DNA of 64,000 nt, taken from contig NZ_CP015519.1 in assembly GCF_001887775.1 (NCBI RefSeq), positions 558,001 to 622,000 on the forward strand, written 5' to 3'. The notes beneath the pieces were generated by a model. It made no database searches, was not told the origin of the DNA, and worked only from the letters and a program-made list of their open reading frames with translations. The position numbers were made by a program, and so were the translations under genes. The stretch's first letter is position 1. Each line of letters opens with the position of its first letter. Positions 1 through 6,423 of the stretch are shown in pieces. Source of the stretch: Syntrophotalea acetylenivorans. GTDB taxonomy: Bacteria; Desulfobacterota; Desulfuromonadia; Desulfuromonadales; Syntrophotaleaceae.

Positions 1-1
1 A

Positions 2-64
2 ACAGAAAAAGGCAAAACCAAAGGCGCAGGTAATGGTCAGGACAAGCAGTCCAAAGACGATTAG
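2..64 (+). CDS. C-terminal tail of an unidentified Lys-rich protein (cut by window edge)
   Basis: The frame open from base 2 encodes about 20 residues rich in Lys, Gly, Gln and Asp, ending at a TAG at 62-64. The same frame continues after the stop as an equally Lys-rich run (KKTTEKSSKKKGK) to a second TAG at 128-130, so the tail may once have been longer. The low-complexity basic sequence suggests a disordered C-terminus. Too little is visible to name a function, and it may be chance. Confidence 0.3.
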   Translation, partial: TEKGKTKGAGNGQDKQSKDD

Positions 65-234
65 CCTAAAGACAAGAAGACTACGGAAAAAAGCAGCAAG
101 AAGAAAGGTAAGATGAGGAAAGGCAAGTAGAGGGGCATTTGCTCGGGATAGATTCTTGAAGTCCGGCGCAGTCACTAGTTTTGCCGTGCGCCGCATCCAC
201 TACACTGACAGCTTGTTTACCGAAAGGACACAAC

Positions 235-792
235 ATGAACAAGGAAGATTTTATCCTTTTCAGTGGCGGGGCCAAAGGGGCGGAGGCTGAGTTTGGTGCC
301 AATGCCGAACGCCATGGTATCGAAGAAGTTAATTTTACCTTTGAAGGGCATACCATCGTTCGTCAAAGGGGTTTGCGTGTTTTGCATCACGAAGAACTGA
401 AAAATGGTGATGTGAGCCTGGAGTATGTGTCACGATTACTTAATCGGCGCTATACTGCCAGCCCTACGATCCGTAAGATCCTGCAGACCATCTGGTACCA
501 AATCAATCATGCCCAGCAGATCTTTGTTATAGGGGAGATCCTGGACGATAAGACCGTCAAGGGTGGTACCGGCTGGGGAGCTGAGTTTACCAAACTTTGC
601 AATAAGCCTTTATATGTTTTCGATCAAAAACAAGATGGTTGGTACCATTGGGTCGAATTCGATTGGGTCGCCCTAAGCGGCGATCAAGAGCCTGTCATCA
701 GCGATGTGCACTTCGCCGGCACCGGTACTCGATATTTACAGGAAAACGGTCGTGAGGCGATAATCAGCCTATTTGAACGCTCCTTTAAATAG
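235..792 (+). CDS. Hypothetical protein, SLOG/Rossmann-like
   Basis: This 185-residue protein is not one I recognise with certainty. The N-terminus (FSGGAKGAEAEFG) and a later GGTGWGAE segment followed by KPLYVFDQ resemble the glycine-rich nucleotide-binding loops of SLOG/DprA-type Rossmann folds. A Trp/Tyr-rich C-terminal part follows. The ATG at 235 is chosen because a GAAAGGA ribosome-binding site lies seven bases upstream; an in-frame TTG at 181 would add 18 residues without support. It is a single gene closed by a strong terminator at 821-866. A nucleotide-derivative or ligand-binding role is inferred only from fold resemblance. Confidence 0.5.
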   Translation: MNKEDFILFSGGAKGAEAEFGANAERHGIEEVNFTFEGHTIVRQRGLRVLHHEELKNGDVSLEYVSRLLNRRYTASPTIRKILQTIWYQINHAQQIFVIGEILDDKTVKGGTGWGAEFTKLCNKPLYVFDQKQDGWYHWVEFDWVALSGDQEPVISDVHFAGTGTRYLQENGREAIISLFERSFK

Positions 793-820
793 AAGGATTG
801 TTCACCGCATAGGTCGTTAA

Positions 821-866
821 GACAAAAGCCGCTTCGATATTCTCGAAGCGGCTTTTGTCGTTTTTA
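821..866 (+). terminator. Rho-independent terminator of the SLOG-like gene
   Basis: Long perfect hairpin with arms GACAAAAGCCGCTTCGA and its complement (821-837 and 843-859) followed by GTTTTTA. The A-rich opposite flank means it could also act on minus-strand transcription leaving the DUF3617 gene. Confidence 0.85.
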
Positions 867-899
867 CTTTGTTACTCTAAATAGATGCGATAAGGAGGA

Positions 900-1337
900 T
901 TATCTTCCGCAGTCACCGATGCGCTTGCCGGTTAGGGTATAGGTCATAGTCATATTGCTCGGTTCCATGGTGGCCGTCATGTTGCCCTGCATCTTGTTCT
1001 TTTCGTAGGTGATGGAGCTGTTAGCTTTCATCGTGTTGCCTTGGGACGAACAGACCATGTCATAGGTCACCGTGTTGCCGGTAGTAGTCATATTGGAGAT
1101 ATCGCATTGCTGATCGGGTTGGTCCGGTTGCTGCGTTTGTGGGATCAGGTCATCCTGGCTGATGCATTGGGTGGATTTGACCGGCGGCATCTGCATGGGC
1201 ATGCCAGGCAGTTTAATCACGGTGGTAATTTCCCATAATCCTTCTTGTATGTCGACTTTTGGTTTGTCGGCCTGGCAAGCGACGGAGCATAACATCACTA
1301 ATGCGATGGTAGTTAAACAAAGGCATTTCCGGAACAT
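900..1337 (-). CDS. DUF3617 family lipoprotein
   Basis: A 145-residue exported protein. The first 21 residues form a signal peptide with lipobox LCSVAC, so the mature protein should start at Cys21 and be lipid-anchored. The body has the DUF3617 pattern: an early GLWEITT segment, a central CISQDDL, Cys residues that could pair, and many Met/Thr residues in the C-terminal beta-rich part (TVTYDMVC, TMTYTLTG). Start supported by AGGAG upstream of the ATG. Members of the family have no established function. Transcribed alone on the minus strand, converging on the SLOG-like gene across a shared terminator. Confidence 0.8.
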   Translation of the reverse strand: MFRKCLCLTTIALVMLCSVACQADKPKVDIQEGLWEITTVIKLPGMPMQMPPVKSTQCISQDDLIPQTQQPDQPDQQCDISNMTTTGNTVTYDMVCSSQGNTMKANSSITYEKNKMQGNMTATMEPSNMTMTYTLTGKRIGDCGR

Positions 1338-1454
1338 GGTAGACTCCTATTGTAGAAGAGGTTGCAGACAATGGAGTAAATTTAATGGAAATGGGATATT
1401 AAGGCAAGATAAACAATGTAGCTATAGATAGTAACAATAAGTTTTGAAATTAAA

Positions 1455-1491
1455 CAAAAAAACGACCACAATAACTGTGGTCGTTTTTTTA
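1455..1491 (-). terminator. Bidirectional terminator downstream of tRNA-Leu
   Basis: Hairpin AACGACCACA...TGTGGTCGTT flanked by an A-run on the left and a T-run on the right, so it works in both directions. It closes the minus-strand gap-pgk-tpiA-secG-tRNA-Leu transcript. Confidence 0.8.
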
Positions 1492-1499
1492 ATTCTTTT

Positions 1500-1586
1500 T
1501 GGTGCCGAAGGCGAGACTCGAACTCGCACGACCGTTAAGTCACCGCCCCCTCAAGACGGCGTGTCTACCAGTTCCACCACTTCGGC
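1500..1586 (-). tRNA. tRNA-Leu (GAG)
   Basis: 87-nt class II tRNA with encoded CCA. The acceptor arm GCCGAAG pairs with CTTCGGC; the anticodon stem CCGTC/GGCGG closes loop TTGAGGG giving anticodon GAG; there is a variable arm and the T-arm GTTCGAGTC. It follows secG on the same strand, an arrangement common in Desulfuromonadales. Confidence 0.95.
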
Positions 1587-1653
1587 ATCGAACGGATTGT
1601 TTTATACTTTGTTGCGTCAGACCTGTCAATAATAAATTTCTGACAAGTCGAAA

Positions 1654-2007
1654 TTATTTGGTTTTTTCAGGGGGTGTTGCTTCCTCGGCGTTCGGTACGA
1701 CAACTGGCTCGGCAGTAGATTTTTCGGTTTGCGAAACTGCCTGGCCGATCGACTCGGGCATAATGCTGTCAGCACCGGGTTTGGCGTAGTAATAGGCGAG
1801 GAGCAGGCTGGTCAACATGAATATGACGGCCGCCCCGGTTGTCAACTTGCCCATGAAGCTTTGACCTCCGGTGGCTCCAAAGACCGTCTGGCTGGATCCT
1901 GCGCCAAAAGTCGCACCGATGTCGGCCCCTTTTCCGCCTTGCAAAAGGACAATTAGAACCAGGGCAAAACAGACTACTATATGAACAATTAACAGCAGGG
2001 TGGTCAT
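1654..2007 (-). CDS. secG: Preprotein translocase subunit SecG
   Basis: SecG is the small third subunit of the SecYEG channel and assists SecA-driven export. The 117-residue protein shows two transmembrane segments (about residues 3-22 and 55-75) around the conserved loop LLQGGKGADIGATFG...TVFGATGG. A Pro/Glu/Thr-rich hydrophilic tail of about 35 residues follows and is longer than in E. coli. RBS AAGGAG precedes the ATG. It lies 79 bases downstream of tpiA on the same strand and upstream of tRNA-Leu, the classic glycolysis-secG linkage. Confidence 0.95.
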   Translation of the reverse strand: MTTLLLIVHIVVCFALVLIVLLQGGKGADIGATFGAGSSQTVFGATGGQSFMGKLTTGAAVIFMLTSLLLAYYYAKPGADSIMPESIGQAVSQTEKSTAEPVVVPNAEEATPPEKTK

Positions 2008-2086
2008 AGACGGAAACTCTCCTTAAATATAATTACATTGAGACCCGTAAAATTAACATAGATGGCCTGGGCAGGGAAGAAAAAAG

Positions 2087-2842
2087 TCAGCTTTGTTTAA
2101 ACCGGGCGATTCGAATAAAGTCGCCTGCCTTAAGGCTGGCGCCACCCACCAGGGCCCCATCGATATCCGCCTGGCATATAAGACCGTCAATGTTTTCGGG
2201 CTTAACACTTCCGCCATAAAGAATTCTGGTGTTTTCTGCTACGGACGAATCAAACAGGTTTCCAAGTAGTTCGCGAATAAAGTGGTGTGCTTCCTGGGCC
2301 TGTTCGTTGCTGGCGGTCTGACCGGTGCCGATAGCCCATACCGGTTCATAGGCTACAGTCAGGCGATTCATTGATGCGCTATCAAGACCTGAAAGACCAT
2401 TGCGGGTCTGGCTTTCCAGAACTTCGAAGGTGCGGTTTTCGTTGCGCTCAGTCAAGGTCTCACCTATGCAGAAAATGACCCTAAGTCCCGCAGCCAGGGC
2501 GGCCTTAATCTTCTGATTGATAAATTCATCAGTTTCTGCAAAAAGATGGCGCCGCTCAGAATGACCTATTATGACAGCGCGGCAACCGACATCCCTCAGG
2601 AGGGTGGGGGAGATTTCTCCGGTATATGCGCCCTCCGCTGGATAGCAGTTCTGTCCTGCAAGAAGGATAGGGCTGTCCTTAAGGGCTTCCGCCAGCGGTG
2701 CCAGGGCCGTGAACGGGGGGGCAACGATAATTTCAACATTCTTCAGATCGTTCAGTTGTTCCTTGAGGGCTTTGGCAAGCCCCAGAGCTTCGTCAACTGT
2801 TTTGTTCAGTTTCCAGTTGCCGGCGATGATCGGTGTGCGCAT
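2087..2842 (-). CDS. tpiA: Triosephosphate isomerase
   Basis: Cytosolic TIM barrel interconverting dihydroxyacetone phosphate and glyceraldehyde-3-phosphate. Full length at 251 residues. Visible catalytic elements are Lys11 in GNWKLNK, His94 in IIGHSERR, Glu166 in AYEPVWAIGTG, and the phosphate-binding ILYGGSVKPEN near the C-terminus. RBS AAGGAG lies upstream of the ATG. Downstream partner of pgk and gap in the minus-strand glycolytic operon. Confidence 0.98.
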   Translation of the reverse strand: MRTPIIAGNWKLNKTVDEALGLAKALKEQLNDLKNVEIIVAPPFTALAPLAEALKDSPILLAGQNCYPAEGAYTGEISPTLLRDVGCRAVIIGHSERRHLFAETDEFINQKIKAALAAGLRVIFCIGETLTERNENRTFEVLESQTRNGLSGLDSASMNRLTVAYEPVWAIGTGQTASNEQAQEAHHFIRELLGNLFDSSVAENTRILYGGSVKPENIDGLICQADIDGALVGGASLKAGDFIRIARFKQS

Positions 2843-2915
2843 AAGGTCTCCTTCTTAATAACCTGATCGACTACTTCGATGCGAGGCAGCCGGTATTGTC
2901 GAGGGATAGTGGAGA

Positions 2916-4109
2916 TCAGGGTTTGTCGTTCAGGGCCATAATACCAGGCAGCTCTTTGCCTTCAAGAAATTCAAGGGAAGCGCCACCTCCAGTGGAAATA
3001 TGGGTCATGCGATCGGCAAGTCCGGATTTGTTCGCTGCCGCCACTGAGTCGCCGCCACCGATAATCGATACAGCTTTAGAGTCGGCCAAAGCCTGGGCAA
3101 TGGAAAACGTGCCTTTAGCAAATGCCGGAAATTCGAAAACCCCCATTGGGCCGTTCCATAGCACGGTGCCCGCCTTTGATACGATTTGGCAGTATTCTTC
3201 TATGGTTTGAGGGCCGATATCAAGCCCCATCCGGTTGTCAGGGAAGTTGTCGTTGCCACAAACCTGATGGTCTGCTTCCGCGCTGAACTCTGATGCTGCA
3301 ACATGATCCTGTGGCAGCACCAGGTTAACGCCGTGATCTACTGCTCGCCTCAGAAGGTCCTTGGCTAATGCAATGCGATCTTCCTCTACGAGGGATGTGC
3401 CGAGGTTGAAGCCTTGAGCACGCAGGAAGGTATAGGCCATGCCGCCGCCGATGAGCAGAGTGTCCACTTTATTGATCAGATTTTCTATGGCCGGTAACTT
3501 GTCGCTTACCTTTGCGCCGCCGATAATGGCAACCAGGGGACGGACCGGTTCGGCTACTGCTTGTCCAAGGTAACGGATTTCTTTCTCAATTAAAAAACCT
3601 GCTGCAGCCGGGGAGAGGAGTTGTGCGACGCCGGCTGTCGATGCATGGGCGCGATGGGCGGTGCCAAAAGCGTCATTGACATAGAGCTCAGCCAGGCTGG
3701 CAAGTTGGTCGGCAAAATGTGGGTCATTGGTTGTTTCGCCAGGATGGAAACGGACATTTTCCAACAGCATGACTTGCCCATCTTGGAGGGATTTGGCGAG
3801 AGTCTCTACTTCGGCGCCGATGCAGTCTGGAGCCATGATGACGGGGAGGTTGAGCAGCTTTGATAAATGCTCAGCGACAGGCTTTAAGCTGAATTCGGTC
3901 TTGGGCTGTCCTTTGGGGCGACCGAGGTGGGAGGCAAGGATTAAGCGGCCACCCTGGTCAAGAATGTGGCGTATGGTTGGAAGTGCGGCAACAATACGGT
4001 TGTCGTCGCTGATGCAGCCGTCGCTATCCAGGGGTACGTTAAAGTCAACGCGGCAGAAAACCCGTTTACCTCGGCAGTCGATATCCTTGACCGTCATCTT
4101 GTTCAGCAT
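2916..4109 (-). CDS. pgk: Phosphoglycerate kinase
   Basis: Transfers phosphate between 1,3-bisphosphoglycerate and ADP. 397 residues, normal for bacteria. N-lobe motifs RVDFNVPLD and SHLGRPKG, hinge [10 protein letters not shown], and C-lobe nucleotide site [13 protein letters not shown] are all present. The ATG at 4109 is preferred because GGGAGG precedes it and the protein then begins [10 protein letters not shown] as usual; an in-frame start 48 bases upstream has no family support. Lies between gap (110-base gap) and tpiA. Confidence 0.97.
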   Translation of the reverse strand: MLNKMTVKDIDCRGKRVFCRVDFNVPLDSDGCISDDNRIVAALPTIRHILDQGGRLILASHLGRPKGQPKTEFSLKPVAEHLSKLLNLPVIMAPDCIGAEVETLAKSLQDGQVMLLENVRFHPGETTNDPHFADQLASLAELYVNDAFGTAHRAHASTAGVAQLLSPAAAGFLIEKEIRYLGQAVAEPVRPLVAIIGGAKVSDKLPAIENLINKVDTLLIGGGMAYTFLRAQGFNLGTSLVEEDRIALAKDLLRRAVDHGVNLVLPQDHVAASEFSAEADHQVCGNDNFPDNRMGLDIGPQTIEEYCQIVSKAGTVLWNGPMGVFEFPAFAKGTFSIAQALADSKAVSIIGGGDSVAAANKSGLADRMTHISTGGGASLEFLEGKELPGIMALNDKP

Positions 4110-4220
4110 AGACAATCCTCCCTGATAAAATAAAGCTGTATCGCATGTTCGCTGCAAAGGAACAGCCGGCTTGTGGTGGAATAGTGAAAGTTCTTAAGTA
4201 TTGTAGACAGCTATGCCCTG

Positions 4221-5222
4221 TCAGGAATAGCAAATATGGCGCAGAAGTTCTACTACCCGGTTGGAATAACCCCATTCGTTATCGTACCAGGCCAGAACTT
4301 TAACCATGTTGCCGCCTATGACGTTCGTTGACAAGGCATCGACGATAGAAGAAGCCGGGTTGCCATTAAAGTCTATAGAAACGAGGGGTTGTTCGCAATA
4401 TTCAAGAATTCCCTTGAAGTTTGAAGTGGCCGCTATTCGCAACTTATCGTTAACTTCGGTAATGGAAGTTGGATGCTTGGTTTCGACTACCAGCGAAATC
4501 AGGGAGACGTTTGGAGTCGGCACCCGCACCGAGATGCCATCAAGGCGACCTTCCAGTTCAGGTAATACCCGGGCCACACCACGAGCAGCACCGGTGGTGG
4601 TAGGTATGATGGACAGCGCGGCAGCACGGGATCGACGGGGGTCCTCGTCCAGGTGGTCGAGGATCTGCTGACCGTTGGTGTAAGCATGGACGGTGGTCAT
4701 CATTCCCTTGATAATGCCGAAATTATCCATTAATACTTTGGCCACGGGGGCCAGACAATTGGTGGTGCAGGAGGCATTGGAAACGATGCGATGGCGCTGC
4801 GGGTTGTAAACGGATTCGTTGACACCCATGCAGATGGTGACATCAGGGTCTGTTCCGGGTGCGGTAATGATAACCTGTGAGGCTCCAGCCTGCAGGTGGG
4901 CCTCTGCCTGATGTCGTGCGGTAAATTGACCGGTAGCTTCTATGGCGACCTCGATACCAAGTTCACGCCAGGGGAGGGCGCCGGGGTCCGGTTGGGTCAA
5001 TACGGCAATTTTCTTGCCGTTGATCAACAGGGAGTTGCCTTCGGCAATAACCTCGGCGTCAAAAATGCCCTGTACCGAATCATATTTTAATAGATGGGCT
5101 AAGGCAGATGCATCGCTAGTGTCGTTGATGGCGACAATATCTATATCATCGGCAAGCCAGGCTGCGCGAAAGATGCTGCGACCGATACGGCCAAAGCCAT
5201 TGATTGCCGCTTTTATCGCCAT
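4221..5222 (-). CDS. gap: Glyceraldehyde-3-phosphate dehydrogenase (NAD type)
   Basis: Phosphorylating GAPDH, 333 residues. The NAD-binding start MAIKAAINGFGRIGR is followed by Asp34 in INDTSD, the residue that favours NAD over NADP. Catalytic Cys152 sits in ASCTTNCLAP, and the C-terminus contains WYDNEWGYSNRV. The ATG at 5222 has GGAG ten bases upstream and gives the usual N-terminus; an ATG 18 bases further out is possible. First gene of the gap-pgk-tpiA-secG operon, with a strong candidate promoter at 5335-5363. Confidence 0.97.
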   Translation of the reverse strand: MAIKAAINGFGRIGRSIFRAAWLADDIDIVAINDTSDASALAHLLKYDSVQGIFDAEVIAEGNSLLINGKKIAVLTQPDPGALPWRELGIEVAIEATGQFTARHQAEAHLQAGASQVIITAPGTDPDVTICMGVNESVYNPQRHRIVSNASCTTNCLAPVAKVLMDNFGIIKGMMTTVHAYTNGQQILDHLDEDPRRSRAAALSIIPTTTGAARGVARVLPELEGRLDGISVRVPTPNVSLISLVVETKHPTSITEVNDKLRIAATSNFKGILEYCEQPLVSIDFNGNPASSIVDALSTNVIGGNMVKVLAWYDNEWGYSNRVVELLRHICYS

Positions 5223-5334
5223 GTTTGAGTCGCTCCGCATTGCTTCCGGGAAAAAAGGGATGAGCTTTCTGAAGATAAAACCATTTTAAATTCAATAAGT
5301 TAAGCAGTTAGTTAGATGTTTCCACAAAATGGCA

Positions 5335-5363
5335 ATAATAACGAATTGCCTCTAAACCGTCAA
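5335..5363 (-). promoter_or_regulatory. Promoter of the gap-pgk-tpiA-secG operon
   Basis: On the minus strand, TTGACG (5358-5363), 17-base spacer, TATTAT (5335-5340) is a near-consensus sigma-70 promoter about 110 bases before gap. The spacer and -10 overlap the inverted repeat GGCAAT-N8-ATTGCC (5331-5350), a plausible operator. Confidence 0.6.
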
Positions 5364-5407
5364 CCGCTTTTGCCATTTGAAATTTAATTGAAGTGGGATT
5401 TGTCCGG

Positions 5408-5436
5408 TTGTACTTTGGTGCCTGTTATGGTATGAA
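5408..5436 (+). promoter_or_regulatory. Possible promoter of the YycJ-like gene
   Basis: TTGTAC, 17-base spacer, TATGAA in the divergent gap/hydrolase intergenic region. The boxes are weak matches, but it is the best-spaced pair on this strand. Confidence 0.3.
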
Positions 5437-5586
5437 AAGACCGCCTCCTAGGGTGTCAATAAAGTCATGGTGAAGAGTCCGTTTGCGGCTTGCCCTTTTG
5501 GCCCTCCGGTTGGTTTGCCTGGATTCCTGGTAAAATGTATAGATTTTAGACGTTTGCGCTCTCATCCCGGGCGCTGGAGAGTTTGT

Positions 5587-6360
5587 TTGCGGGTATGTTT
5601 GTTAGCCAGCGGCAGTAAGGGAAATGCCATCCTTGTTGAATCAGGAGGCAGTCGATTGCTTATTGACGCCGGACTGTCGGCTCGTGAAATCAATCGCCGA
5701 CTGGAGTTGGTCGGGGTCGACGGGCACTCTCTTGATGCGGTTTTGGTGAGCCATGAACATGGTGATCACTGCCGGGGACTGGGGCCCATGGCGAGGCGTT
5801 ATAAACTGCCGGTCTTTGTTCATCATAAAACTCGTTTGGCGTTGCGCAACCCGGGCCGCCTTGATGATTGTCGTGAATTTGATGATGGCAATACCCTGGT
5901 GTTTCAGGATGTGCAAATTGAAACGGTGCCCCTGACCCATGATGCCGTGGCTCCTGTCGGCTATCTTGTCGACACGCCTGCCGGCAAGGTCGGCGTACTG
6001 ACCGACCTTGGCATGACCACTCGGCTGGTTGTAGAGCGCTATCGACACTGTCGGGTGCTGATTCTTGAGTTCAATCATGACCAACAGATGCTTATGGAGG
6101 GTCCTTATCCTTGGCATCTTAAGCAACGGATTCGCAGCAATCATGGCCATCTGTCCAATGAATCGGCCGCCGGCTTGCTGTCCGATCTGGTTTGGGACGG
6201 TCTTGAAGGGGTCTTCCTGGCCCATCTGAGTGATACCAATAATTGTCCGCAATTAGCCGAAGTTAGTGCTCGTCAGGTTCTGTCGGCCCAGAACAGCTGT
6301 AACCCCCAAGTAATGATCGGAACTCAAGCACAGCCCAGTAGCTGTTTCGTGGCCGAATAA
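5587..6360 (+). CDS. Metallo-beta-lactamase fold hydrolase, YycJ/WalJ-like
   Basis: A 258-residue metallo-hydrolase. It begins with the family hallmark RVCLLASGSKGN, followed by the zinc motif SHEHGDH, then LTHDAV, LTDLG, LEFNHD and the late SNESAAGLL and LAHLSDTNN motifs. YycJ-type proteins are 5'-3' exonuclease-like enzymes linked to DNA repair or wall signalling. I place the start at TTG 5587 because GGAGAG precedes it by five bases and the family starts exactly here; the alternative ATG at 5467 would add 40 unlike residues. Stands just upstream of purL. Confidence 0.8.
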   Translation: MRVCLLASGSKGNAILVESGGSRLLIDAGLSAREINRRLELVGVDGHSLDAVLVSHEHGDHCRGLGPMARRYKLPVFVHHKTRLALRNPGRLDDCREFDDGNTLVFQDVQIETVPLTHDAVAPVGYLVDTPAGKVGVLTDLGMTTRLVVERYRHCRVLILEFNHDQQMLMEGPYPWHLKQRIRSNHGHLSNESAAGLLSDLVWDGLEGVFLAHLSDTNNCPQLAEVSARQVLSAQNSCNPQVMIGTQAQPSSCFVAE

Positions 6361-6423
6361 TCCAGGCCTTTTCTACTTATTGGCTGTCGTCTTGATTAAT
6401 AATTAGTTGTTAAGGAGTATGAT

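Noticed and set aside
62-64. Pyrrolysine readthrough at the TAG in the first partial gene
   Set aside because: No pyl genes or structured insertion element are visible, and the gene ends in disordered Lys-rich sequence; a simple stop is far likelier.
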